39,388 bases of DNA from Pseudomonadota bacterium (GTDB lineage: Bacteria; Myxococcota; Myxococcia; Myxococcales; Myxococcaceae): positions 1 to 39,388 of the forward strand of contig JAFAFL010000047.1 of the NCBI GenBank assembly GCA_023423535.1. Direction: 5' to 3'. A program made the position numbers and the translations under genes. A model generated the notes under the pieces. It made no database searches and was not told the DNA's origin. It saw only the letters and a program-made list of their open reading frames with translations. Within the stretch, counting starts at the first letter, position 1, and the number at the start of each line of letters is the position of its first letter. This document shows positions 24,134-32,463 of the stretch, piece after piece.

Positions 24134-25170
24134 GGCGTCCCCAGCGGCAGGGTGACGATCTGGATCGGCACCGGCACCACGCAGAGCACCAGCGCGACGA
24201 GGCAGACCAGCGCCACGACCTGGCGTGAGGTCGAGAGCTTCGCCTCCTCATCGACGAGGTACGGGTGCTCGAAGCCGATGAACTTCGTGGTGACGACGAG
24301 CCACACCAGCCAGCTCGCGCTGAAAAAGAGCGCGAGGAAGAGCAGCCCCGCGGCGGTGACCATGCCCACGTAGCGCGCGCGCTCGCCGAAGATCGCGTAG
24401 GCCACGTGACCGCCATCCAGCTGGCCGATGGGGCAGAGGTTCAGCAGCGTGACCAGCAACCCGAACCAACCGGCGACGACCATCGGGTGCACGAAGACGT
24501 CGTGACCTTCGGGGATGGCGCCAAACACGAGGCGCTGCAGGCCCTGCATGAGCAGGTTGTCCCCGTACACGGTCGCGCCGGTGAACATCGATTCGTCAGG
24601 CTCTCCTGAGAAGAGGCTCGACACGAAGGCGGGCAGCTTCTGCGCCAGCGAGATCGCGCTCCAGTCGTGGGGGAAGTTGCTGGGGATGTCCGGCACCGGG
24701 CCCACGGTGGAGAGCGTGAGCCCGACGACGAGCACCGGGATGGCGACGATCAAGCCAGCGATCGGCCCCGACGCTCCGATGTCCACCAGCGCGTTGCGAT
24801 GCGGGATGCGGCTGCGGATGCGGATGACCGCGCCCAGCGTGCCGAAGCCGAGCGGCAGCGGGATGAAGTAGGGCAGCGAGGTCTGCAGGCCGTGCAGCCG
24901 TGCGAAGAGGTAGTGGCCCATCTCGTGCGCGCCGAGGATGGCCACGGTGCTGAGGCTGAAGGCCAGCGCCTCCGCGACGCGCGGGCTTCCACCGTGCAGC
25001 CCGCTCCACCAGACGAGGAACGTCGTCGCGAGGGTCGCCGCGAGCAGCGCCAGGTTCAGCAGCGGCCGGTCGCCGGGGAGAAGGAGGGAGCGCGCCATCG
25101 TCCAGAGAGGGAGCCTCTTCGTATCCCGCCACCGCGCGGTCTGGAAGCGCGGGGTCTGTGCTAGACGCAC
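24130..25170 (-). CDS. M50-family site-2 intramembrane metalloprotease
   Basis: This 346-residue multi-pass protein has the zinc motif His82-Glu83-xxx-His86 (AHEMGH) in a membrane helix and the third ligand Asp252 in CPIGQLDGGH. Both are hallmarks of site-2 proteases that cut membrane anchors of regulators. A GASGPIAGL block and a long loop near 160-225 resemble plant EGY-like and cyanobacterial members more than RseP, and no PDZ domain is seen. GTG at 25170 has AGGGAG upstream. An ATG at 25098 would give 322 residues and is also possible. It is divergent from a lipoprotein gene only 24 bases away and overlaps the zinc-ribbon gene. Confidence 0.9.
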   Translation of the reverse strand: MRLAQTPRFQTARWRDTKRLPLWTMARSLLLPGDRPLLNLALLAATLATTFLVWWSGLHGGSPRVAEALAFSLSTVAILGAHEMGHYLFARLHGLQTSLPYFIPLPLGFGTLGAVIRIRSRIPHRNALVDIGASGPIAGLIVAIPVLVVGLTLSTVGPVPDIPSNFPHDWSAISLAQKLPAFVSSLFSGEPDESMFTGATVYGDNLLMQGLQRLVFGAIPEGHDVFVHPMVVAGWFGLLVTLLNLCPIGQLDGGHVAYAIFGERARYVGMVTAAGLLFLALFFSASWLVWLVVTTKFIGFEHPYLVDEEAKLSTSRQVVALVCLVALVLCVVPVPIQIVTLPLGTP

Positions 25171-25194
25171 GCCCGCTCCCTGGAGGTCCCACCC

Positions 25195-25986
25195 GTGTCT
25201 GCCCGCGCCTTTCGTCTCGCCCTATTCGCGCTCGTGCCCGCGCTCTCCGCCTGTCCGAAGGGAGGCGACGCGGCGGGCGACAGGGTGAAGGTGGAGGAGG
25301 TGCAGTCGGTGCTCGTCGAGCGCGAGCGCAAGGTGCACAGCTACCGCATCGAGGGCACCGTCTCCGAGGCCGGCCAGACCGCCGCCTTCCGCTTCGCCCA
25401 CCGCGCGCCGAACCGGATGCTCGCCGAGCTGAAGGGGGAGACGCCGAGGACCTTCGCCTTCGACGGCGAGCGGCTGATGGAGCTGTCGCCGAAGGAGTCG
25501 CGCGTGCAGATCTTCGATCTCGGCGGGAAGCCGGAGGAGGTCGCGGTGCAGCTGCACCAGATCTTCCAGAGCTTCGTGCCGGACGGGTTCCGCACGCCGG
25601 TGATCGACTGGAGCAAGGCCTCGGCGCGCAAGGTGTCGCACCCGCTCGCGCCGCAGGCGCTGGAGCTCTCCAGCGAGGTGCAGGATCCGTCCGGGCTCGT
25701 GCGCGCGGAGTACGTGCTGCGCTGGCCCTCGGGAGACCTCGTCGAGCGCCGGCTCGTGTACGGCGAGCAGAAGATGGTGATGAAGATCGCGCGCGAGCAC
25801 TGCGACGACCGGCTGAAGCTCTGCGTTCCGAGCCGGCTCGAGCAGACGGTGAACGGGACGCCGGGCGCGATCGTGGACCTCACCTCGGTGGAGCTCAACG
25901 CCACGCTGCCGAAGGACGCCTTCACCCCGGCGGTGCCTGAAGGTTGGTCGGTCGATCGCAAGCCGCTCCTTCCGCAGGAGGGCTGA
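25195..25986 (+). CDS. LolA/LppX-like lipoprotein
   Basis: The product has 263 residues. Its signal peptide puts lipid-bearing Cys at position 20 (ALSAC). The mature part is a chain of beta strands such as SYRIEGTVSEAGQTAAFRFAHRAPNRMLAEL, TFAFDGERLMEL, ESRVQIFDLG, AEYVLRWPSGDLVERRLVYG and DLTSVELNATLPKDAFTP. This is the pattern of LolA, LppX and LprG, which bind lipids in a half-barrel. It could carry a lipid or lipoprotein between envelope layers. The start is GTG with GGAGGT at 25182-25187. It may be cotranscribed with the lipid kinase gene that starts 75 bases later. Confidence 0.78.
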   Translation: MSARAFRLALFALVPALSACPKGGDAAGDRVKVEEVQSVLVERERKVHSYRIEGTVSEAGQTAAFRFAHRAPNRMLAELKGETPRTFAFDGERLMELSPKESRVQIFDLGGKPEEVAVQLHQIFQSFVPDGFRTPVIDWSKASARKVSHPLAPQALELSSEVQDPSGLVRAEYVLRWPSGDLVERRLVYGEQKMVMKIAREHCDDRLKLCVPSRLEQTVNGTPGAIVDLTSVELNATLPKDAFTPAVPEGWSVDRKPLLPQEG

Positions 25987-26061
25987 CGAGCAGCCTCACG
26001 TTGCCGCGCACTCCCCTGCCACCCCACCTTTGGGGACGCGGTGGGGCGCGTGGAGGCGACG

Positions 26062-27036
26062 GTGACAAACGAGCAGACGGCGGCACCCGAGAGCGCACGG
26101 GAGCGACGCACGGAGATCGGCCCGACGGTACTGCTGGTGAACACCGCGGCGCGTCAGGGCGCGGAGACGTTCGACCGCGCGCGCATGTACCTCACCGCGC
26201 TGGACGTGCCGCTGGTCGAGGCGAAGGCGGTGGACGCGCCGGAGCAGCTTCCCCTCCTCGTCCACGCGGCGGTGCGCGCGGGCGCGAAGCGGATCGTCGT
26301 GGCCGGCGGGGACGGGACGCTCAGCGCGGCCGCCAACGAGCTGTGGCAGCACGACGTGGTGATGGGCGTGCTTCCCGTCGGCACCTGCAACGACTTCGCG
26401 CGCAGCCTCGAATTGCCGGTGTCGCTGGAGGAGGCCTGCCGGGTTGCCGCAGGCGAGGTGACGCGGCGGGTGGACGTGGCGCTGGCGGGAAAGCGCGCGT
26501 TCCTCAATGCGGCGGGCGTGGGACTTCCCACGGCGGTGACGCGCAGGCTGAGCGACGACCTCAAGCGGAAGCTCGGGCGCGGCGCGTTCGCGGTGGCGGC
26601 GGCCACGGAGGCGGTGACCCACAAGCCCTTCCGCGCCGAGCTTCGAACGCCGAACGGCGTGCAGCAGGTCGAGGCCCACGTGGTCGTCGTCGGCAACGGG
26701 CGCTACCACGGCGGCGGACAGCTGCTCGCGCCGGAGGCCACCCACGACGATCACCAGCTCGACGTGTACGTCATCCGATCCGCGCAGCCGTTCGGCGCGA
26801 TGGAGCCCGATGGGACCGAGCGTCTGCGCGACCTGTGGAACATGGTGCAGGTGGCGGTGAAGCTGCGGCGAGGCACGCACCTCGACCACGATGCGGTGCT
26901 GCACCTGCGCACGCCGTCGCTGACGCTGGTGACCGATCCGCCGCAGCACGTGGACCTCGACGGCGAGCCGTGGGGCCAGACCCCGACCCACTTCGAGGTC
27001 CAGCCCGGCGCGCTCGAGGTGCTGGTGCCGGAGTGA
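26062..27036 (+). CDS. YegS/diacylglycerol-kinase family lipid kinase
   Basis: This 324-residue kinase of the DAGK catalytic family has the nucleotide loop GGDGT at 82-86 in IVVAGGDGTLSAAANEL and the LPVGTCNDFAR block at 104-114. It also has NAAGVGLP, the VVGNGRYHGGG block and a C-terminal DGEPWGQTP that matches the family's usual DGE end. It phosphorylates a lipid alcohol such as diacylglycerol or a sphingoid base. I chose GTG 26062, which has GGAGG at 26052-26056 five bases before it. GTG 26041 would add seven residues without a ribosome site. The neighbouring lipid-binding-like lipoprotein suggests a shared envelope-lipid role (inference). Confidence 0.92.
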   Translation: MTNEQTAAPESARERRTEIGPTVLLVNTAARQGAETFDRARMYLTALDVPLVEAKAVDAPEQLPLLVHAAVRAGAKRIVVAGGDGTLSAAANELWQHDVVMGVLPVGTCNDFARSLELPVSLEEACRVAAGEVTRRVDVALAGKRAFLNAAGVGLPTAVTRRLSDDLKRKLGRGAFAVAAATEAVTHKPFRAELRTPNGVQQVEAHVVVVGNGRYHGGGQLLAPEATHDDHQLDVYVIRSAQPFGAMEPDGTERLRDLWNMVQVAVKLRRGTHLDHDAVLHLRTPSLTLVTDPPQHVDLDGEPWGQTPTHFEVQPGALEVLVPE

Positions 27037-27048
27037 ACCGTCAGTGCG

Positions 27049-27537
27049 TCAGGCCGCCGCGCTGAACGCGCGCTGCAGCCCCGCCACGTCGAACTTCTTC
27101 ATCTTCAGCATCGCCCCCATCACCGCCTGCGACTGGGCGGGCGTGCCGCTCTTCATCAGCTCGAAGAACTCGCGCGGGACGATCTGCCAGGAGAGCCCGA
27201 AGCGATCCTTCAGCCAGCCGCACTGGGACTCCTGCCCGCCGTTCGCGGTGAGCTTCTCCCAGAGCGCGTCCACCTCCGCCTGGCCGTCGCAGTGCACCAT
27301 GATGGAGAAGGCCTCGTTGAGCTTGAAGTGGGGGCCGCCGTTCATCGCGGTGAAGGTGATCCCCGCCAGCCGGAACTCCGCGGTCATCACCGTGCCCGGC
27401 GGCACCGGCCCGCCTTCCGGATAGCGGGTGACGCTGAGCACCTTCGAGTCGGGGAGCAGCGTGACGTAGAAGTTCGCGGCCTCCTCCGCCTGCGAGTCGA
27501 ACCAGAGGAACGGGGTGATCGTCTGCGGCTGGACCAT
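27049..27537 (-). CDS. VOC-family protein (PhnB/3-demethylubiquinone methyltransferase-like)
   Basis: This 162-residue vicinal-oxygen-chelate fold protein is of the PhnB-like group long annotated as 3-demethylubiquinone-9 3-methyltransferase. It shows TITPFLWFDSQAEEAANFYVTL, MTAEFRLAGITFTAMNGGPHFKLNEAFSIMV, CGWLKDRFGLSWQIVP and AMLKMKKFDVAGLQRAF. The real activity of this group is mostly unknown. The ATG at 27537 has AGGAGAG about 10 bases ahead. Convergent to the lipid kinase gene with a 12-base gap, divergent from the next gene. Confidence 0.9.
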   Translation of the reverse strand: MVQPQTITPFLWFDSQAEEAANFYVTLLPDSKVLSVTRYPEGGPVPPGTVMTAEFRLAGITFTAMNGGPHFKLNEAFSIMVHCDGQAEVDALWEKLTANGGQESQCGWLKDRFGLSWQIVPREFFELMKSGTPAQSQAVMGAMLKMKKFDVAGLQRAFSAAA

Positions 27538-27649
27538 GGCTGTGGACTCTCCTGTGTCGGGGAACGGCTGCTCCGTTTGCCCGTGTAGACGGTCCGGCGT
27601 GCAGAGACTCATCGGCCCTGCGCGAAGAAGGCAAGTAGGGTGCGCGTGC

Positions 27650-28477
27650 ATGTCCCTCCCCTACTTCCGCACCCAGGCCGAGAGCGGCGCTCAGACGCCC
27701 TACATCGTCCACCTGCTGCTCGACGCGGCGGTGCCGGTGGAGCGCGAGGCGCTGCTCGAGGGCTGGCGCACGCGGCTCGGGCGCGTGGAGCCGGTGGACG
27801 AGGGCGAGTCCGGTGCCCTGCACGTGGCGCTGCCCGAATACCTCTCCGGCGGCGGCGTGCCGCTGCAGCTCGCGGTGATGGCGCTGGAGGGGATTGGCGT
27901 GGAGGAGCTCGCGGCCTGTCTGCGGCAGAGCTGGACCTGGGACGGCGCCGCGCCGGTGGCCGCGCAGTGCCGCGCGAGCCTCACCCTCTCCGACTTCCAC
28001 GGCGGCGGCGTCGATCGGCGCATCCGGCTCGCGGTGTTCCACGGCGCGGTGGCGACGATGCTCGGCCTGCTGCCGGTGCGCGCGGTGCAGTGGCTCCCGT
28101 CGCAGCAGGTGCTCGAGCCCGGCGCCTACCTGCAGCGACTGGCGGAGGGAGAGGGCCTGCGAGGCTCGGCGCTGAACGTGCGGCGTTTCCGGATGAAGGC
28201 GGAGGACGGTGAGCCGGTACAGGTGATGGACACGCTGGGACTCGGCGCGTTCGGGCTGCCGGATCTACAGGTGCGCTTCCGGGGCATCGACACCGCGCGC
28301 GCCACCGACTGGCTCTACGGACAGGCGGCGCGGCTCTTCGATGAAGGCGAGCGCTTCGTCTTCGCGCAGGGCGTGCCCGCCGCGGAAGGCTCAGGCATCT
28401 GGCGCTTCCACCCCGAGGACAGCGCGGCCGCCCCGGAGCGGAGGGTGCTGGAGGTGACGACGGAGGCGGTGCAGTAG
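27650..28477 (+). CDS. Probable DUF4261-type protein
   Basis: This 275-residue cytoplasmic protein has no signal or membrane helix. The arrangement of a first domain starting YIVHLLLDAAVPVEREALLEGW, a segment FHGAVATMLGLLPVRAVQWLPSQQVLEPGAYL, and a C-terminal domain with DTLGLGAFGLPDLQVRF recalls DUF4261 proteins. Those often accompany toxin-immunity or suppressor-like genes, but I am not certain of the family. The ATG at 27650 begins the fold, and the earlier open frame overlaps the VOC gene. Convergent with the next lipoprotein gene, 7 bases apart. Confidence 0.7.
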   Translation: MSLPYFRTQAESGAQTPYIVHLLLDAAVPVEREALLEGWRTRLGRVEPVDEGESGALHVALPEYLSGGGVPLQLAVMALEGIGVEELAACLRQSWTWDGAAPVAAQCRASLTLSDFHGGGVDRRIRLAVFHGAVATMLGLLPVRAVQWLPSQQVLEPGAYLQRLAEGEGLRGSALNVRRFRMKAEDGEPVQVMDTLGLGAFGLPDLQVRFRGIDTARATDWLYGQAARLFDEGERFVFAQGVPAAEGSGIWRFHPEDSAAAPERRVLEVTTEAVQ

Positions 28478-28484
28478 CCGCCCG

Positions 28485-29291
28485 CTACTTCAGCCGCCGC
28501 TGCAGCGTGCTCCGGGCCTCGACGGCGGCGTCCACGTAGCTCTCGGTTACCGCCTTCATCAGCCGGCTCCCCTCCGGACTGTCCATCGCGTCGGCGGCCT
28601 CGCGCAGCGCGGACGTGGGCTGCGCGTTGAACCCGTCCGCCAGCGCGGGCACGAGATCCTCGCGCATCATCCCGATGAAGTGGCTCACGCTCCCCATCCG
28701 ATCCGCGAGCAGCCGCTCGCGCACGCCCTCCGTCACCCCCGCCGCCTGCGCCACCGCGACGGTGACCTCCATCGACTCTTCGAAGAGGCGCGGCCCGACG
28801 GTGCCCGGCGAGAGGTGACCGACGATGCGCCGGATGATCGCCTCCCGCTCGGCTTCGTCCTCGTGCTGCTGCGGAACGCGTCCTCGCGCCGGCGCCTGCA
28901 GGCCCTCGTTCAGCGTGGCGAGCACCTTCGGGTTCATCCGCCGGAGCCCCTCGGCGAGCTGCGCGTCGGTGAGCCGGTTGCGCAGCGCGCGCTCGGCGTT
29001 CGCGTAGATGCGCTCCTTCTTCCACTCCTGCTCGAGCACCGCCTGGTGCGTCTCGCTCAACTCCACGAACTGGAGTGCGGTGGGCACGAACACCTGACTC
29101 GTCACGTTCTCCACCAGCTCGACGATGCTCGCGGCGAAGGGCTGCAGCTGCTGGGGATTCACCTCGACCGGCGCGGCGACGCTCACGGTCTGAGGCAGCG
29201 GCGCGTCGGTCGTGGTGGTGCGGGCGCAGCCGGTCATCAGCGCGAGACCCAGCAGAGCGATGCGCAGGGTCCAGGGGAAGGTCGGGTTCAT
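28485..29291 (-). CDS. Lipoprotein of unknown function, helical
   Basis: The 268-residue product has lipoprotein Cys22 (LMTGC). The mature part is almost all amphipathic helix: ASIVELVENVTSQVFVPTAL, QEWKKERIYANAERALRNRLTDAQL, EREAIIRRIVGHL and a C-terminal AADAMDSPEGSRLMKAVTESYVDAA. The last block resembles the SPEG-type end of DUF2059 domains, but the match is weak. GAGG lies nine bases before the ATG at 29291. It may share a transcript with the amidase gene upstream, though about 150 bases and a palindrome separate them. Confidence 0.75.
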   Translation of the reverse strand: MNPTFPWTLRIALLGLALMTGCARTTTTDAPLPQTVSVAAPVEVNPQQLQPFAASIVELVENVTSQVFVPTALQFVELSETHQAVLEQEWKKERIYANAERALRNRLTDAQLAEGLRRMNPKVLATLNEGLQAPARGRVPQQHEDEAEREAIIRRIVGHLSPGTVGPRLFEESMEVTVAVAQAAGVTEGVRERLLADRMGSVSHFIGMMREDLVPALADGFNAQPTSALREAADAMDSPEGSRLMKAVTESYVDAAVEARSTLQRRLK

Positions 29292-29310
29292 CGGTCGTTT
29301 CCTCTTCGTG

Positions 29311-29325
29311 GGGGGTTGAACCCCC
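29311..29325. promoter_or_regulatory. 15-base perfect palindrome before the helical lipoprotein gene
   Basis: GGGGGTTGAACCCCC is a perfect palindrome around a central G, 20 bases upstream of the lipoprotein start codon. It has no T-tract on either side, so it is more likely an operator or an RNA hairpin close to the ribosome site than a terminator. The bound factor is unknown. Confidence 0.4.
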
Positions 29326-29438
29326 AGAGCGGATGCGACCTCCGGGCCGGCGGCGCGGCCCCTCATTCCGGCAGCTTGTCCCACGCGCCCGTCCAGGATG
29401 CGGACGGGTCGTCCCTTCCAACGGATGTCGCCCTGAAG

Positions 29439-32261
29439 CTAGGCGCGGACGCGCCGCCTCCTGAGCAGCGGCACGAGCGCGCCCAGCACGAGCAACTGCA
29501 GGCCCGGCACGCTGGCGCAGCTCTTCCCGGCGATGGGACCTTCGCCCTCCCCCGGCGCCTCCGCGCCCGGCGTGTACGTGAGCGTGATGCTTCCGCTGAT
29601 GCTCTCGCCGCCGACGCCGCGAGCGATCGCCTCGACCGTGTTCGCGCCCTCCTTCAGCGAGATCGTCGCCGCGAATCCACCCGCGCCGATGAGCTCCGCC
29701 TGCACGCCGTTCACCGTCACGCCCGCCACCTGGAAGCCCGCCACGCTGCCGTAGATGGTGACCTCCGACCGCGACAGGACCGCGCCATCGAGCGGCTCGA
29801 TGAACTGCACCGCCACGTCGGTCGGCACCGGGTCCGCGCCCTCCACCAACGGGAGGGTGAGGAAGAGGCGCTCGTCGTCCGGCACCGTCACCGTCTCCGC
29901 GCGCGTCATGAACCCGTCCGCCTTCACCACGAGGATGTAGTCGCGACCCACCTCGACCAGCGGGATCTCGAAGCTCCCGTCCGCGCCGCTCACCGCATCC
30001 TTCACGGGCTCGGCCGTCCCCGGATGCAGCAGCGAAACCTTCGCGCCACCGATGCGTGCGGCCTCGTCGTCTGCCACGTGGATGAAGCCCGCCACGCCGG
30101 CGCGGAAGGTCACCTGCGCCGTGTCCACCGAGGTGTTCCCCGCCGCGTCGGTGGCGCTGATCTCCAGCTCGTTGAGCCCCGGCGCGAGCTTCACCTGCTG
30201 CGAGAAGTTCCCGCCGCCGACCGCCACGTCCTGCGCCGCGCCGCCATTGAGGCGCAGCTTCACGGTGGAGATGGGCCCGCGATCATCGGAGGCCTGACCG
30301 GTCATCGTCAGCACCGCCACGTCGAGCGCCGCCGCATCTCCGGGGAAGGTGATCGCCACCACTGGCGGCACGGTGTCGCCATCGCCCGGCTGGGTGCCCT
30401 GGCGCAGCTCCATCGATCCCCACACGGTGGTGCCGCTGCTCACGGTGCGGGTGACGGTGGCGTTGAGGTAGCCGCTCTTCTGCGCGGTGACCGTGTACGT
30501 CCCCGGCGGCAGCGTGAAGAGGTACACGCCGTCCGTTCCCGTCACCGCGCTCTGCCCCGCGACGCTGACGCTCACCCCGCCCACGCGGTCGGCGGTGTTT
30601 CCGTTCTGGTAGAGGATCCCGCGCAGCGTGCCGGTGCTGACGGTGGGGTTGATCTCCATCGAGCCCCACACCGTCGCGCTCGCCGCCACCGTGCGCACCG
30701 CGCTGTTCGAGCTGTAGCCGCTCTTCGTCACGTTCACCGTGTACGTGCCCGGCGCGAGCTGGAACTCGTAGAGCCCGTCCGCCGCCGTGGTCACGCTCTG
30801 CCCGTTGACGCTGACGACCGCGCCGCCCACGCGGTTCGCCGACGAGCCCCCCTGGTAGATGATCCCGGTGAGCTTGCCGTTCTGCGAGACCGCGTTGATC
30901 TCCATCGAGCCCCACACCGTCGCGCCCGCGGTGACGGTGCGGCTGACCGAGTTCGAGGTGTACCCGCTGCGCGAGACGCTCACCGTGTACGTCCCCGGCG
31001 CGAGCACGAAGTTGTAGGTGCCGTCCGAGCCCGTCGTCTGCGTCTGCCCGTTCGCGCTGACCTGCGCGCCGCTCACCGGATTGGCCGCGCTGCCGTTCTG
31101 GTAGATGACGCCGCGCAGGTTGCCGGTGCCGCCGCCACCGCCTCCGGTGGTGCCGTTCACCAGCGCCATGTAGTGCGTCCAGTTCCAGCCCGGACCCGGA
31201 TCCCAGTGCGCGTTGGCGTTGCACTGCGAGGGGATCTCGACGTGGCCGATGATCCGCGAGCGCGTCTTGGGGATGCCATGCCGGTCCGCGATCCACCGCG
31301 TGAGCTTCGCGGACTCCGCGTACATCGCGGGCGTGTACCAGGTGTTCGGATCCTGGGCGTAGCCCTCGTGCTCGATGCCGATGGAGCGGCCGTTGTAACA
31401 GGACGCGTGCCACGCCACGTCCTTGTGCTCGACCATCTGCGTGACCTGGCCGTCCGACGAACGCACCACGTAGTGCGACGACACGTTCGAGTTCGCGTTC
31501 TTGAACCAGCTGATGCAGCCCGCGTAGGAGCCCTGCACCGTGTGGATGACCACGAACTCGTAGCTCTGCCGGTTGGTGGAGTAGTTCGGCGACGCGCTCC
31601 ACTGGTACGCGGCCGGGTACTCCTTCGCCTCGTCGCGGCGCTGCGCCACCGGCTGATGACGGCGCCACTCCCAGTGCCTCGGCGCGAGGACCACGGTTCC
31701 GTCCGCGCGCTCGAGCTCGAACCCGCGCTCCACCGTCCGGTACACCTCCGCCGCCCAGCCCTGCGCGTCCACGTGCCCGCTGAAGCCCGGGTAGAGCGAG
31801 AGCGCGTGCCAGAAGTCGGCGGGGTCATGCGGGTTGAGATCCGCGTGCTCGCTGAAGCTCTTCTCCGCCAGCTCGCGCAGGAGCGCCGCCGCCGCGCGCA
31901 CGTTCGCGCGATCGTCGAGCTTCACCCTTCCGCGGTCCTCACCGATGAGCTCCGCGCCCCGCTGCAGCGCCGTCCAGTCGTCGCGCTCGACGAGGTTCAT
32001 CACGCCGTGACCACCGGTCATTGACGCGCGCGGCCCCGGGTTCGCCACCCGCGTCTCCACGAAGGCCACGGCCTTCAGCAGCTCGACCGGAACCTGGTAC
32101 TCCGCGGCGGCCTCGCTGAAGACGCCTTCCAGCGCGGAGGTGCCACGGGTGGGGCGGGCCTCGTCGTCCAGCGCGGGCGCGGATTGCGAAGCGCCGTCGC
32201 CACAGGCAGCGAGCAGCAGGCCCGAGGCGAGCGCAAGGAGAACGCGGGTGACGGCGGGCAT
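29439..32261 (-). CDS. Multidomain peptidoglycan hydrolase, Amidase_2 with MYXO-CTERM tail
   Basis: The 940-residue exported protein starts with a lipoprotein signal (Cys20, LLAAC). Residues about 50-180 resemble a lytic transglycosylase fold, with VPVELLKAVAFVETR containing Glu69, GGHGVMNL, and NVRAAAALLREL. Residues about 232-365 are an Amidase_2 (AmpD/PGRP) domain, where His240, His340 and Asp354 match the zinc ligands of AmpD. After a Gly linker come three 82-residue beta repeats (380-620), Ig-like and carboxypeptidase-regulatory-like modules, then a C-terminal MYXO-CTERM-like end: Cys, hydrophobic stretch, RRRR. The ATG at 32261 has GGAGG six bases ahead. Probably a surface-anchored cell-wall or prey-wall hydrolase (inference). 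Confidence 0.9.
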   Translation of the reverse strand: MPAVTRVLLALASGLLLAACGDGASQSAPALDDEARPTRGTSALEGVFSEAAAEYQVPVELLKAVAFVETRVANPGPRASMTGGHGVMNLVERDDWTALQRGAELIGEDRGRVKLDDRANVRAAAALLRELAEKSFSEHADLNPHDPADFWHALSLYPGFSGHVDAQGWAAEVYRTVERGFELERADGTVVLAPRHWEWRRHQPVAQRRDEAKEYPAAYQWSASPNYSTNRQSYEFVVIHTVQGSYAGCISWFKNANSNVSSHYVVRSSDGQVTQMVEHKDVAWHASCYNGRSIGIEHEGYAQDPNTWYTPAMYAESAKLTRWIADRHGIPKTRSRIIGHVEIPSQCNANAHWDPGPGWNWTHYMALVNGTTGGGGGGTGNLRGVIYQNGSAANPVSGAQVSANGQTQTTGSDGTYNFVLAPGTYTVSVSRSGYTSNSVSRTVTAGATVWGSMEINAVSQNGKLTGIIYQGGSSANRVGGAVVSVNGQSVTTAADGLYEFQLAPGTYTVNVTKSGYSSNSAVRTVAASATVWGSMEINPTVSTGTLRGILYQNGNTADRVGGVSVSVAGQSAVTGTDGVYLFTLPPGTYTVTAQKSGYLNATVTRTVSSGTTVWGSMELRQGTQPGDGDTVPPVVAITFPGDAAALDVAVLTMTGQASDDRGPISTVKLRLNGGAAQDVAVGGGNFSQQVKLAPGLNELEISATDAAGNTSVDTAQVTFRAGVAGFIHVADDEAARIGGAKVSLLHPGTAEPVKDAVSGADGSFEIPLVEVGRDYILVVKADGFMTRAETVTVPDDERLFLTLPLVEGADPVPTDVAVQFIEPLDGAVLSRSEVTIYGSVAGFQVAGVTVNGVQAELIGAGGFAATISLKEGANTVEAIARGVGGESISGSITLTYTPGAEAPGEGEGPIAGKSCASVPGLQLLVLGALVPLLRRRRVRA
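30402..31124 (-). repeat. Three 246-base tandem repeats inside the amidase gene
   Basis: Three in-frame copies of an 82-codon unit begin at protein residues 380, 462 and 544 (GNLRG, GKLTG, GTLRG). Each contains a YQNG or YQGG motif, an LAPGTYTV or LPPGTYTV strand and ends with VWGSMEI or VWGSMEL. The period in DNA is 246 bases. They are carboxypeptidase-regulatory-like (CarboxypepD_reg/PEGA-like) beta modules and could vary in copy number between strains. Confidence 0.85.
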
Positions 32262-32463
32262 GTCATGCCTCCGATCAGCGGGTGACAAGGCGTGTGTCGG
32301 GAAAGGTCGTAGCAGGTCCGGAGGAGAGGGCGACATCCCGGCCCCGGAGGCCGAAACCGCCGCGTGACGGCGCCCGTCGTGAGAGCGACAGGCCTGCCGT
32401 GTCACAGTTTGCGCGCCTCGCGGATTCCTCGCGCAGACAGCTCAATTTCGAGGAGAGGCAGCG

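Noticed and set aside
29388..29408. CCCGTCC/GGACGGG hairpin after the amidase gene
   Set aside because: A perfect 7-base stem, but with no T-tract; may be a structure in a Rho-dependent end but not callable as a terminator.
28680..32024. A 1114-codon open frame on the plus strand antisense to the amidase gene
   Set aside because: It is rich in Arg, His, Leu and Ala with no domain, and exactly mirrors codons of the amidase and lipoprotein genes. High GC keeps such frames open.
32390..32415. TGTCAC-TTGC arrangement resembling a sigma-54 promoter
   Set aside because: The spacing between the two elements is too short for the -24/-12 consensus.
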